A stretch of DNA of 64,000 bases from JBFGFX01 sp965232455 (GTDB taxonomy: Bacteria > Pseudomonadota > Gammaproteobacteria > Steroidobacterales > Woeseiaceae): positions 5,270,001 to 5,334,000 of the forward strand of contig OZ246981.1 in NCBI GenBank assembly GCA_965232455.1, written 5' to 3'. Shown one piece after another: positions 27,306 through 36,407 of this stretch (positions within the stretch are counted from its first letter, which is position 1; each line of letters starts with the position of its first letter). The notes under the pieces were generated by a model, which saw nothing but the letters and a program-made list of their open reading frames with translations, did not search any database and had not been told where the DNA came from. The position numbers and the translations under genes were made by a program.

Positions 27306-28687
27306 TGCCGGCCACCGATTTCAAGCTGACGCTCATCCATCCCTGTGTCGGCCGCTGGGCGGGGGACAAGACGTACATCCGCAGCTGGCAAATGGAGCCG
27401 CTGGCGCCGGCGGTGCTCGCCGGTTTGACGCCGCCCGACGTTGCGGTCCGGTTTTACGACGACCGCCTCGAAAAAGTTCCGGTTGATGAACCGGCCGATC
27501 TCGTTGCCATCAGCATCGAGACCTATACGGCGAAACGCGCCTATCAGATTGCCACGGATTACCGGAATCGCGGCGCCAAGGTCGTACTGGGCGGTTTTCA
27601 CGCCACGCTCTGCCCGGAAGAGGCCGCCGTCTACGCGGACGCGGTTGTCATTGGTGAAGCGGAGGGCCAGTGGGACGCAGTCATCGACGATGCACGACAC
27701 GGTACGCTGAAAAAATTCTACCGGCAGCCCGAGCGGCCCTCGCTGCACCAGACCCGGCTCGACAGGACGATTTATCGCGGCAAGAGATACGTGCCCATTA
27801 CGCTGATCGAGGCCGGGCGCGGCTGCCACTTCCGTTGCGAGTTTTGCGCCGTGCAGTCGTATTTCGACGCGACCCAGGTGCGCAGGCCGATCGACCACAT
27901 CCTCGAGGAAATCCACAACACGCGCAAGCGAAGCAATTTTTATTTTTTCGTCGACGACAACATTACGTCGAATTTCGAGGAGGCGAAAGAGCTGTACCGG
28001 CAGCTTGCGCCTTACAACATACGCTGGGTGTCGCAGGCCAGCATCAACGCCGCGCACGACGAAGAGTTCCTGCGGCTCATTGCGGACAGCGGCTGCGAAG
28101 GCTTGCTGATCGGCTTTGAGAGTCTCGAAAGAGAAACACTGCGGCTCATGAAAAAGAAGTTCAATACGATGGGCGGCGGATACGACGTCGCGCTACGCAA
28201 TCTGCGCGAGCACAAGATCCGGCTCTATTCGACGTTCGTCTTCGGCTACGATCGGGACACCGCCGACACTTTCCGCACGACGCTCGACTTTGCAAACCGG
28301 CACCGCTTTTACATGGCGGCATTCAATCATCTCACGCCGTTTCCGGGCACGCCGTTGTACGCGCGATTACAGGCGGCCGGCCAGCTGCTGTACGAAAATT
28401 GGTGGCTCGATCCGGACTACACCTACAACAAGATCCCTTTCAAGCCCGCGCTGCTGGAGCCCGAGGAATTGCAACGTCTTTGCATCGACGCGCGAGCGGA
28501 GTTCTATTCGGCCAGAAGCATCGTGCGGCGTTTCGCGGACCCGGTAAACCGGTCGAATTTCTTCATCGCGCGCCAATACCCGATTATCAACTTCATGATG
28601 CGGCGTGAGGTCCACCAGCGAAACGATCTGCCGCTCGGTGACGAAGGTTGGACAGGTTCGCTGCAACCCATGCGGGAGGTCGCTTGA
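27305..28687 (+). CDS. Cobalamin-domain radical SAM protein 2, 460 aa
   Basis: The start overlaps the previous stop by one base (TGATG). The B12-like domain has YDDRLE and GGFHATLCPEEA. The radical SAM cluster motif is Cys174, Cys178 and Cys181 (CHFRCEFC), followed by FFVDDN and LIGFESL. The C-terminal segment WWLDPDY plus the ELQRLCIDAR helix is shared with proteins 3 and 4. By family analogy it carries out a radical methylation, cyclisation or similar C-C chemistry, probably on a lipid-like substrate given its neighbours. Confidence 0.88.
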   Translation: MPATDFKLTLIHPCVGRWAGDKTYIRSWQMEPLAPAVLAGLTPPDVAVRFYDDRLEKVPVDEPADLVAISIETYTAKRAYQIATDYRNRGAKVVLGGFHATLCPEEAAVYADAVVIGEAEGQWDAVIDDARHGTLKKFYRQPERPSLHQTRLDRTIYRGKRYVPITLIEAGRGCHFRCEFCAVQSYFDATQVRRPIDHILEEIHNTRKRSNFYFFVDDNITSNFEEAKELYRQLAPYNIRWVSQASINAAHDEEFLRLIADSGCEGLLIGFESLERETLRLMKKKFNTMGGGYDVALRNLREHKIRLYSTFVFGYDRDTADTFRTTLDFANRHRFYMAAFNHLTPFPGTPLYARLQAAGQLLYENWWLDPDYTYNKIPFKPALLEPEELQRLCIDARAEFYSARSIVRRFADPVNRSNFFIARQYPIINFMMRREVHQRNDLPLGDEGWTGSLQPMREVA

Positions 28688-28700
28688 AGAACGGCCGGCA

Positions 28701-29810
28701 ATGAGCACGAACCTGGAATTCAAGCTGGCTACCGCCGAAACCGAAGGTCATTTCCGCAAGCTGCTGCGGGAAAATGCCCTTTCGGGCAATATCCGGCTGC
28801 TGCTGACCAGGGAACCCAACGCGTTTCACGCAGCAGGGATATCCGGCGACGTTTACGACCTCGTGCTCGCTTACCGTCGGTCGCCGCACGAACTCATCGG
28901 TGCCGGCGCGCGTTTCGAGTTTGATGGATTCGTAAACGGAGAAGGCGCTCGCGTCGGCTATCTTGGGGAGTTACGCGTTCAAGGCGGGTTTCGGCAACGC
29001 CGCACACTTCTTCTAGAGGCTTACCGGAAAATGCGCGGTTACCACGAAGCCGGGCAAGCATCGTATTACATTACGACGATTATCTCGGACAACCGTTCGA
29101 CCCGCCGGCTGCTGGAAGCCGGTCTCTCCGACATGCCGACCTATCGGCCGGTTGAGGAAATGGTCACGTTGACCATACCGGCAAGGCGCGCGGCGCAGGC
29201 GCGCGTTTCACCGATAGCGGTCGAGTGTGCCGGGGACGACGATATCGACGCAATTTCCGGCCGGCTGCGACGAACGGGCCGGGCATTCCAGTTCCATCCC
29301 GTTTGGGACTCCGACACGCTGCGTTCCAGGCAGCGTTGCCGGGGTATTTCACCGGCCGATTATTGCATCGCAAGAGTCGACGGCGACATTCGGGGCGTGC
29401 TCTGTCTGTGGGATCAGCGTCCGTTCAAACAGTCCGTCGTTGCCGGCTATTCGAGACGGCTTTCGCGGCTCCGGCCGTTTTTTAACGTCGCGGCGCCGTT
29501 GCTTCGGCAGCCACGGCTTCCCGCGCCCGGAAACCGTTTGGAGAGCGCTTTTCTTTCGCACCTTTCGGCCGACGACGACGAGACGCTGCTTGCACTCGTG
29601 CGGCACGCCGCCGAGCGCGCCGTGCGGCGTGGGATCGACTACGTCATGCTGGGGCTCGCCGCGCGCAACGACTTGACGCGCGCCCTGCAACGCAAATTCT
29701 CATGCCACCGATACATGAGTATGATTTACCTCGTTTACTGGCCGGACGGCCGCGACGCCGCCGATGCGGCAGATGGCCGGATTCCGCATCCGGAGATGGC
29801 GATTCTGTGA
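28701..29810 (+). CDS. GNAT-like acyltransferase with two related halves, 369 aa
   Basis: I chose ATG 28701, 13 bp after the radical SAM gene; the upstream open frame is not needed. The first half has a GNAT motif-A-like strand-loop-helix (GYLGELRVQGGFRQRRTLLLEAY, about residues 90-112) and the NRSTRRLLEAGL helix. The second half again ends in a GNAT-like pattern (YVMLGLAARNDLTRALQRKF). This suggests an N-acyltransferase using an acyl-CoA, acyl-ACP or aminoacyl donor. The acceptor is unknown. Its end overlaps the next start by GTGA. Confidence 0.7.
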   Translation: MSTNLEFKLATAETEGHFRKLLRENALSGNIRLLLTREPNAFHAAGISGDVYDLVLAYRRSPHELIGAGARFEFDGFVNGEGARVGYLGELRVQGGFRQRRTLLLEAYRKMRGYHEAGQASYYITTIISDNRSTRRLLEAGLSDMPTYRPVEEMVTLTIPARRAAQARVSPIAVECAGDDDIDAISGRLRRTGRAFQFHPVWDSDTLRSRQRCRGISPADYCIARVDGDIRGVLCLWDQRPFKQSVVAGYSRRLSRLRPFFNVAAPLLRQPRLPAPGNRLESAFLSHLSADDDETLLALVRHAAERAVRRGIDYVMLGLAARNDLTRALQRKFSCHRYMSMIYLVYWPDGRDAADAADGRIPHPEMAIL

Positions 29811-30532
29811 ACGGCAGGATCGTAAGAACCGACAGCTTCGGATCGGCGGTTCGTGCGGAGATGTACGATCTTTTTTCGTCCCAGTTCGACGGTGTCAGTC
29901 CACGTCAGTTCGAGCGAGATCTCGAGGACAAGAACTGGGTGTTGCTGATGCGCGACGACGATGAACGTATGGTCTGTTTCTCGAGCATGCGCTTCTACTA
30001 CTCGTCGATCGGCGGTCGGAATGTCGCGTTGCTTTTCTCGGGCGACACGGTTGTCGATAGCAGCACCTGGGGCGACTCCGCGCTGAGCTACTATTGGATG
30101 GGAGCGGTCGACTGGCTGCGCCGGCGTTACAAGACCAACAAACTGTATTGGTTTCTAATAGTGTCCGGTTATCGGACCTATCGATTTCTCCCCGTGTACA
30201 GCGAGTATTTTTTTCCGCGATTCGATGAGCGGACGCCCGCCGACATCCAGTTGCTCATGCACTCGATGGGATCGGAACGATTCAAGGAACAATACGATCC
30301 GGAATCCGGAATAGTGCGCCTCGAAGCGCCTGCGGTGCTAAAGGGAGATTTCCGCGGCATTCCCGAACATCGTCTAAAAGACCCGCACATCGCTTATTTC
30401 GCCGAACGAAACCCGGGGCACGTCGATGGGGACGAACTGCTGTGCTTCGCGGAGCTGTCCGAAGACAAGCTCACACGGCTGGGCAAGCGCATGTGGCGCA
30501 AGGGGCGTGCGCTGTTTCCCGACGGTGTATGA
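29807..30532 (+). CDS. Conserved hypothetical, GNAT-like fold possible, 241 aa
   Basis: The start is taken as the GTG overlapping the previous stop, which gives a compact protein without the low-complexity Arg stretch found upstream. It is a single soluble domain with aromatic-rich strands (MRFYYSSIGGRNVALLFSGDTV) and a central helix WMGAVDWLRRRY. The strand-turn pattern resembles GNAT proteins, but no confident CoA loop is seen. It is coupled on both sides (GTGA and ATGA), so it almost surely works with the acyltransferase and the GH3 protein. Confidence 0.6.
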   Translation: MNGRIVRTDSFGSAVRAEMYDLFSSQFDGVSPRQFERDLEDKNWVLLMRDDDERMVCFSSMRFYYSSIGGRNVALLFSGDTVVDSSTWGDSALSYYWMGAVDWLRRRYKTNKLYWFLIVSGYRTYRFLPVYSEYFFPRFDERTPADIQLLMHSMGSERFKEQYDPESGIVRLEAPAVLKGDFRGIPEHRLKDPHIAYFAERNPGHVDGDELLCFAELSEDKLTRLGKRMWRKGRALFPDGV

Positions 30533-32127
30533 ACGCGGGCGCTCTCTTCGGCAACCTCGGCTGGCTGTTGGCGAGCCTGCCCGAGTATCGCCGCTTCCGG
30601 GCCGGCGGGTGCGATCTCGAAGACACACAACGCCGTCGGCTGGCGCATTACCTGAGACGTAACGCCGGCACCCTGTTCGGCCGCGAACATGGGTTCGCGG
30701 CCATCGACGGCTGGGAGGACTACACTCGCCGTGTGCCGCTGCGTACTTACGATGAATTCGAGCCTTGGATCAGGCGTATCGCGCACGGCGAGAACGCGGT
30801 CCTGACGGCGGATCCCGTGCGCCTGTTCGAGCCGTCGAGCGGTTCGTCGGGTCCCGTCAAGTTGATCCCCTATACACGCTCGTTGCAACGTGAATTCCGG
30901 TCGGCCGTTGCGGTCTGGTCGGCGCACACCTTCTTGTCCAATCCGAGGCTGCTCTGCGGTCCCGCCTACTGGTCGCTGTCACCGCGTATCGACCGGTCTT
31001 CACGGGTGATCGACTCGACCGTTCCCATAGGTTTCGATCAGGACAGCGCCTATCTCGGCGGCATCACGCGCCACATGGTCGATCTCACGTTCGCGACGAG
31101 CCAACGACTGCGCCACGTCGCGGAGCCGGACCTATTCTGGCATCTTACGCTGTTGATGCTGATCCGCTGCCGCGACCTGCGCCTGATTTCCGTTTGGCAT
31201 CCTTCCTTCGTCAGTCTCCTCGTCGAACGGATGCGAAAGAACTGGCAGCCGTTGTTGCACGACTTGAAAACCGGCGCCGCATTTTCGTCGCCGTCGTTGA
31301 AGATACGTCCCGATGCCGCACGCGTGCGCGAACTCGCAGCGATCGGCCATGACGATCTGCATGCTATCTGGCCGCGGCTGCGCTTGATCAGCTGCTGGGC
31401 CGACGCACACGCGGCGGCGTCCATCCATCGGCTCCGGGAGCTTTTTCCCCGCGCCGCCGTACAGGCCAAGGGCCTGGTTGCGACCGAAGCGTTCGTCAGC
31501 ATCCCTTTCGGCGACCTGAAGCCGCTGGCCGCGCGCTGCCACGTGTTCGAGTTCATCGAGGAAGACGGCGCAAGCCGCGCTCCGTGGGAGCTGGAGAAAA
31601 ACGGTGTGTATTCGGTGGCCGTTACCACCGGCGGCGGTCTTTACCGTTACCGCTTGGGCGACCTCGTCGAGGTGCAGGGGTTTCTCGGCGCTATTCCCTG
31701 CCTGCGTTTTGTAGGCAGGGAAGACAGCGTGTCGGACTTTTTTGGCGAAAAACTCAATGAAAATTTCGTTGCAGCCGTCGTGACGCGGATTTTCGGGGAA
31801 TACGCGCTGGACCCGCGATTCTCGTTACTCGCGATCGACGAACAGTGCTCGCCGCCCTGTTACGTTTTATACCTGGAGACCGACCGGCCGCCGCCCGAAG
31901 CGCTGGACCGGCGGCTCGATGCGGCATTGCGCGCCAATCCGCATTATCAGCTGTGCATTGAACTGGGCCAGCTCGGGCCGGTCCGCGTTTCGAGAACCGC
32001 CGAACACGCGTTCGACCGTTATGCGGCGCGCATGGCAACGCTGGGCGTTCGCACCGGCGACGTAAAACCCACGACCTTGAGCCGTCACGGCGGTTGGGCC
32101 GAGGTATTCGAGCGTCGCAAAAACTAG
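30529..32127 (+). CDS. GH3-family acyl-acid amido synthetase, 532 aa
   Basis: This is an ANL-superfamily adenylating enzyme of the GH3 (auxin-conjugating) type. Motif I is EPSSGSSGPVKLIPYT near residue 101. Motif II is the VATEAF segment. Motif III is GLYRYRLGDLVEV, and a short C-terminal domain follows. GH3 enzymes activate a carboxylate with ATP and transfer it to an amine, forming an amide. The length is close to plant and bacterial GH3 proteins. Its ATG overlaps the previous stop. Its own stop shares CTAG with the convergent RND gene. Confidence 0.87.
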   Translation: MNAGALFGNLGWLLASLPEYRRFRAGGCDLEDTQRRRLAHYLRRNAGTLFGREHGFAAIDGWEDYTRRVPLRTYDEFEPWIRRIAHGENAVLTADPVRLFEPSSGSSGPVKLIPYTRSLQREFRSAVAVWSAHTFLSNPRLLCGPAYWSLSPRIDRSSRVIDSTVPIGFDQDSAYLGGITRHMVDLTFATSQRLRHVAEPDLFWHLTLLMLIRCRDLRLISVWHPSFVSLLVERMRKNWQPLLHDLKTGAAFSSPSLKIRPDAARVRELAAIGHDDLHAIWPRLRLISCWADAHAAASIHRLRELFPRAAVQAKGLVATEAFVSIPFGDLKPLAARCHVFEFIEEDGASRAPWELEKNGVYSVAVTTGGGLYRYRLGDLVEVQGFLGAIPCLRFVGREDSVSDFFGEKLNENFVAAVVTRIFGEYALDPRFSLLAIDEQCSPPCYVLYLETDRPPPEALDRRLDAALRANPHYQLCIELGQLGPVRVSRTAEHAFDRYAARMATLGVRTGDVKPTTLSRHGGWAEVFERRKN

Positions 32128-34367
32128 GCGTTCGGCCTTGCGATCAATCGGGCCGGCAACGAACGGACCGCCGCCGGAACCAGCAACAGGTCCGCGCACA
32201 GCGCTGCAATGACGATCAGCGCGGTGATGCCGCCGATCTCCCGGCTGGGCAGGAAGCTTCCCAGCATCAAGATCGAAAACCCGAGCGCGAGCAGTACGGA
32301 CGTGACCACGATGGGCCGGCCCACGGTGTGTACGGCCCGCTCGACGGCGGGCACGACGTCGTTGCCGTCGCGCAGATCCCGATTGATTGCCGTCATCATA
32401 TGCACGGTGTCGTCGATGACGATGCCGAGGGCAACCGCGGTGATCATCACCGTGCCGGGGTTGAGGTCGATACCGAACATCGACATTGCGCCCAGGCCGC
32501 AGAGCAGCGGAACGAGATTCGGGATCATTGCAAGAAGGCCCAGGGTGACGGATCGCAGCAGCAGAATCATCAGCAGCGAGATCGTGGCCAACGCTATCGA
32601 AAAGCTCGTGGCCTGACTCTCGAACACGTAGTTTTGCATCTGTCCGACCAGTACGGCCTGGCCCGTGAGGTCAATTTTCAGGCCGGCGCCCGTAAACTCC
32701 GAGTGCAGGTAGTTTTCGATGGCCGGGATTTGCTCGACGATGACCTGCGCGGTTGCCGCCGGCATGCGTGCCGAAATCCTGGCGCCCGAAAAATCGGGCA
32801 GCAGCCAGCCATCGAGCTGCCCCCGTTGCCGCAGATTTCCGATGAGAGTATCGGTCACGAATTGCGAGCTGGGCAACGTATACCCGTCGGGCCCCGTGTC
32901 CCGCGATACCCTTGCCGCTTCCTTGACGATGCCGGAAATGGAGAGCGTGCGCGAAATGACGGTGTGGTCGCGTAACCACGACTCGAACGTTTCGAGTTTG
33001 CGGAGAACGTCCGTGTCGCTGAGGTTCTTTTCCGGCGCCGTGACCATGAATTCGAGAGACAGGCTGCCGCCGAAGGCGTCGTCGACACGTCCGGTCGCCA
33101 CCCGGAACGGATCCTGCTCCGGAAACCACATCAGGGGATCCAGCCCATAGGTAATGCGCTGAGCGAGCACCAGGCTCGAGGCCACGACAACGGCGGTGAC
33201 GCTCCAGAGTACGGCCCGCCGCCCGGCGGACTGCCGATTGGCCCACGCCAGGAAGCGGCCGAGGCCGCCCTCGCTGCTGACTTCCCGAACTCGGTCGAAC
33301 ACGGGAAACGTCAAAAGCAACGCCGGTACCAGCGTGATACTGACCGCAAACGCCGAAAAAACCCCGAATGCGGCAATGACGCCAAACTGACGCAGCGGGC
33401 CGATTTCGCTGAGCGTAAGCGCGAGCAAGCCCACTATCGTCGTAATGCTCGTGAACAGGCACGGCAGCAACAACTCGCGCATGCTGGCTTCGACCGCCCG
33501 TTTGCGGTCCGGCCTGGTCGACATGTTCCGCTGATAGTTGCCGACGACGTGAATCGTGTCGGCGACACCGACGGCAAGTATCAGCGGCGTCAGCATTGCC
33601 GAGATCATCGTTATGGGCCAGCCGAGAAGACCCATCAGGGCATAGGCCCAGACGGCGGCGACGGCGACAACCGCAAGCGGCAATAGCGTCAACCACAGGT
33701 TGCGGAAAATGGCGAATGCAACAGCGACGATGACCAGAACCATCAGCGGCGGTAACGTCTGCAGGTCTTTTTTGTTGTTCGATTGCGCGGCCTTCCCCAT
33801 GACGGGGCTCCCCGTGAGCTCGAACTCGGCCGGCAGTCCGTCGAGTTCCTCAGCGGCAATCGCCTCCAGATCGTTGACGAACCGGGTATTGAGGTCGACT
33901 GCGTCGCCTTCACGCCCGTAATAGACGACAATCGCCGCGGCGGCGCCGTCCGCCGTGACCAGGCTGTCAACGAGCGCGGGGCTGGCCATGATCGATTGAC
34001 GAAATGCTCTGTCGAGAAAGCCCTCCTCGAGCCGGTTCGCGTGCGGAGAGTTCGTAATCGAACGCACACGATAAACGAATTCGAGCGATGCGGCAGCGGT
34101 CGTTATGCGATGAATTGCAGAAAGCGTGTCAGGGTGGAAGACGTCGCCGGCGAAGACGCCGACGACGACAATCTCGTCGGCGTGAAACAGGCTCGAAAAC
34201 TCGTTGTAGAGAGCGAGTTCCGGGTTGTCCTCGAGAAACCAGATCTCGAGCGAGTTGTCGAAACGAACCTTGCCTGCGGGTATTAGTGCCAGCAATGTCA
34301 GCAGGCCAATAGCGGCAACCCAAACGCGTCGCCGGCTCATGATGAAATCGACGAACCGGTCAGTCAC
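32124..34367 (-). CDS. RND/MMPL-type exporter (HAE3-like), 747 aa
   Basis: This is a duplicated half-transporter pattern: an N-terminal helix, a periplasmic loop of about 190 residues, a sterol-sensing-domain-like bundle of six helices (PLMVLVIVAVAFAIF through ALSVT), then a second helix, loop and bundle. That is 12 helices in about 750 residues, as in HAE3 and HpnN-like proteins that move hydrophobic lipids. Acidic residues in the fourth helices (GVADTIHVV, GIVIDDTVHMM) fit proton coupling. It shares 8 bp with the upstream membrane gene and probably exports the cluster product. Confidence 0.86.
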   Translation of the reverse strand: MTDRFVDFIMSRRRVWVAAIGLLTLLALIPAGKVRFDNSLEIWFLEDNPELALYNEFSSLFHADEIVVVGVFAGDVFHPDTLSAIHRITTAAASLEFVYRVRSITNSPHANRLEEGFLDRAFRQSIMASPALVDSLVTADGAAAAIVVYYGREGDAVDLNTRFVNDLEAIAAEELDGLPAEFELTGSPVMGKAAQSNNKKDLQTLPPLMVLVIVAVAFAIFRNLWLTLLPLAVVAVAAVWAYALMGLLGWPITMISAMLTPLILAVGVADTIHVVGNYQRNMSTRPDRKRAVEASMRELLLPCLFTSITTIVGLLALTLSEIGPLRQFGVIAAFGVFSAFAVSITLVPALLLTFPVFDRVREVSSEGGLGRFLAWANRQSAGRRAVLWSVTAVVVASSLVLAQRITYGLDPLMWFPEQDPFRVATGRVDDAFGGSLSLEFMVTAPEKNLSDTDVLRKLETFESWLRDHTVISRTLSISGIVKEAARVSRDTGPDGYTLPSSQFVTDTLIGNLRQRGQLDGWLLPDFSGARISARMPAATAQVIVEQIPAIENYLHSEFTGAGLKIDLTGQAVLVGQMQNYVFESQATSFSIALATISLLMILLLRSVTLGLLAMIPNLVPLLCGLGAMSMFGIDLNPGTVMITAVALGIVIDDTVHMMTAINRDLRDGNDVVPAVERAVHTVGRPIVVTSVLLALGFSILMLGSFLPSREIGGITALIVIAALCADLLLVPAAVRSLPARLIARPNA

Positions 34368-35055
34368 CGTGTACCGATTTGCCGCGGATGACGTCGCGGT
34401 AGGATTTCAGTCCCGATTCGCCGTGTCGCCAACGGTGCACGACGAGGTAAATGGCGGTCGGTATCACGATCAAGCTGGCGCCGCCCGATACCGCGACGAT
34501 CCAGAACAGCGGCGGGGAGTGCTCAGGTAACAGCAGTATTTCCGCGGACCGGATCATTGCGCCGTGACAGGCGCCCATGGAACCGAACAGGATCGCCGCA
34601 TATTCCGTAACGGCTTCCTCGGCCGATGCGCCTTCCGCAATTCGCTTTGTGTATACCGAGATAAACTCCGATTTGACGGCATACGTCTCGTACCACCAGT
34701 TCCAGAAGCCGAACGTCGAGCCCACGATAAACGCCGACGTCAGCACACTCGCGAGTCCTCCCTGGTCCACGGGCACGAGACGCAACGACAGATAGCTGAG
34801 CAGGCCGGAGGCCGTTCCGATCACGAATCCGTGATGCGGCCGCACGCCGCGAATCGTCGGCCAGGTGTTCATTTCCCAAAGGCGAAATCGCGCGACGCCG
34901 GCGACCACGAAAACGTAATAAGCCACTACCGGCACGAACATGATCAGCGAGGCAACGGCGTGGTTCCCGCCCGACCGGTCGAGCCAAAGCCAGTAGGCCA
35001 CGGGAAACAGCGTGACGGGAACGGCGAACTGGTAGACCTGGTAGAAGGCGCGCAT
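34360..35055 (-). CDS. Polytopic membrane protein of unknown function, 231 aa
   Basis: The start is ATG 35055, 11 bp after the radical SAM 3 stop. Five to six hydrophobic helices are visible (VPVTLFPVAYWLWL, SLIMFVPVVAYYVFVVAGVA, FVIGTASGLLSYLSL, LTSAFIVGSTFGFWNWW, ILFGSMGACHGAMI, FWIVAVSGGASLIVIPTAIYLVV). An acidic and Arg-containing loop lies between helices 4 and 5. No known family is recognised. It overlaps the RND gene, so it is likely a partner or substrate-handling subunit. Confidence 0.68.
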   Translation of the reverse strand: MRAFYQVYQFAVPVTLFPVAYWLWLDRSGGNHAVASLIMFVPVVAYYVFVVAGVARFRLWEMNTWPTIRGVRPHHGFVIGTASGLLSYLSLRLVPVDQGGLASVLTSAFIVGSTFGFWNWWYETYAVKSEFISVYTKRIAEGASAEEAVTEYAAILFGSMGACHGAMIRSAEILLLPEHSPPLFWIVAVSGGASLIVIPTAIYLVVHRWRHGESGLKSYRDVIRGKSVHGD

Positions 35056-35066
35056 CGGCTCGCGAC

Positions 35067-36407
35067 TCAGGTGCGCCGCTGGCGAAGCTCCGCTACCGTG
35101 CGCCCCTGGCCGAGCTCCCGGGTCTGTTTGCGGTAGATCTCGCGCCGCGAAACGAGGTTCGCGAAAAGGTACACGCCCGCCCGATACGGCGTACGCACGT
35201 TGGTGCGCCAGTCCGTCATGCGTTTCAGGATGGATCCCAGTGTGTTGAACTTCCGACGCGCCTCGAAACAGCCGCGCTTCAGTTGTTCCGGCGTCATGTT
35301 GGCGGGGCGCATGGTTGCGTCGCCGTACTTGTAGTCGGGATTCAGCCACCAGCGGTCGTGCAGCAGCCTGCCTTCCCGCTCCATGCGATCGTATAAAGGA
35401 GCGCCGGGCATCGGCGTCAGCGGATTGAAGTTCGCCAGTATGAACTTATGGCGGATCGCGAACTCGACGGCGGCGTCAAAACTCTCGACGGTGTCTTCAC
35501 CCGCGCCGAACATAAAAGTGCCGTAGATTGTTATGCCCGCTCTGCGGAAAACGCCTATTGCTTCCTCATAGGATTGCCACTTGACGTTCCACCCTTTTTT
35601 GATGTCCCGGAGACTCGTCAGATCGAGAGACTCGAAACCGATTAATGCATTGATGCAACCGCTTCTTGCCATCAAGTTGACGAGCGCCGGATCGCGGGCG
35701 ACATCGATCGAAACCTGGCAGTTCCACTTGATTTTCAGCGGGATCAGCGCCTCGAAGAGCGCGCGCGCCTTGTCGACGTCCACGAAAATGTTGTCGTCAA
35801 CCAGAAACACGTGGCGCCTGCCGCAGCGGCGTATTTCTTCCACAACGTCTTCAATCGGGCGTTGGCGGAGGCTGTTTCCGTAAAACGCGCGAATCGAACA
35901 AAAGGAACAGTTGAACCGGCAGCCACGCCCGTACTGCACCAGGGACAGCGGCGCATATTTCTTGCCCTCGAATATCGACCGGTCCGGCATGATTTTCGCG
36001 AGCGTTGGAAATTCCGAGCTGCGATAGATCTGCTGCAAATTTCCCGAGCGCGCGTCTTCCAGGATTTTCGGCCATACGCCTTCAGCGTCGCCGACGACGA
36101 CGGCATCCGCGTGTTCCAGCGCCTCCTGAGGCAAGAACGTCGGGTGATAGCCGCCAAAAACGACGGGCAGGCCGCGCTTGCGGTACTGTGCGGCAATTTC
36201 GTAAGCTCTCCGCGCGGTGTAGGTCTCGACCGTCATCGCAACGAGATCGGTGTCCAGGTCGAGGGGAATCTCCTCCAGGCGTTCATCGTAGAGATCGACG
36301 TCGACGTTCTCCGGCGTCAGCGATTTCAGGATTGCGAAGCACAGAGGTTCCATTGCATCCGACGAACGGTCGGCATAGATATTCGGGCGAATGAACGTGG
36401 TCTTCAT
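35067..36407 (-). CDS. Cobalamin-domain radical SAM protein 3, 446 aa
   Basis: The B12-like domain has LYDERLEEI and GGYHPTFLPQEA in place of DxHxxG. The radical SAM cysteines are Cys163, Cys167 and Cys170 (CRFNCSFC). VFLVDDN, LIGFESL and TPMPGAPLY follow, then the shared WWLNPDY and RGCFEARRKF segment. It is closely similar in layout to proteins 2 and 4, suggesting duplication within the cluster. It heads the minus-strand trio with the membrane protein and the RND exporter. Its 5' end overlaps the divergent PAP2 gene by 17 bp. Confidence 0.88.
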   Translation of the reverse strand: MKTTFIRPNIYADRSSDAMEPLCFAILKSLTPENVDVDLYDERLEEIPLDLDTDLVAMTVETYTARRAYEIAAQYRKRGLPVVFGGYHPTFLPQEALEHADAVVVGDAEGVWPKILEDARSGNLQQIYRSSEFPTLAKIMPDRSIFEGKKYAPLSLVQYGRGCRFNCSFCSIRAFYGNSLRQRPIEDVVEEIRRCGRRHVFLVDDNIFVDVDKARALFEALIPLKIKWNCQVSIDVARDPALVNLMARSGCINALIGFESLDLTSLRDIKKGWNVKWQSYEEAIGVFRRAGITIYGTFMFGAGEDTVESFDAAVEFAIRHKFILANFNPLTPMPGAPLYDRMEREGRLLHDRWWLNPDYKYGDATMRPANMTPEQLKRGCFEARRKFNTLGSILKRMTDWRTNVRTPYRAGVYLFANLVSRREIYRKQTRELGQGRTVAELRQRRT

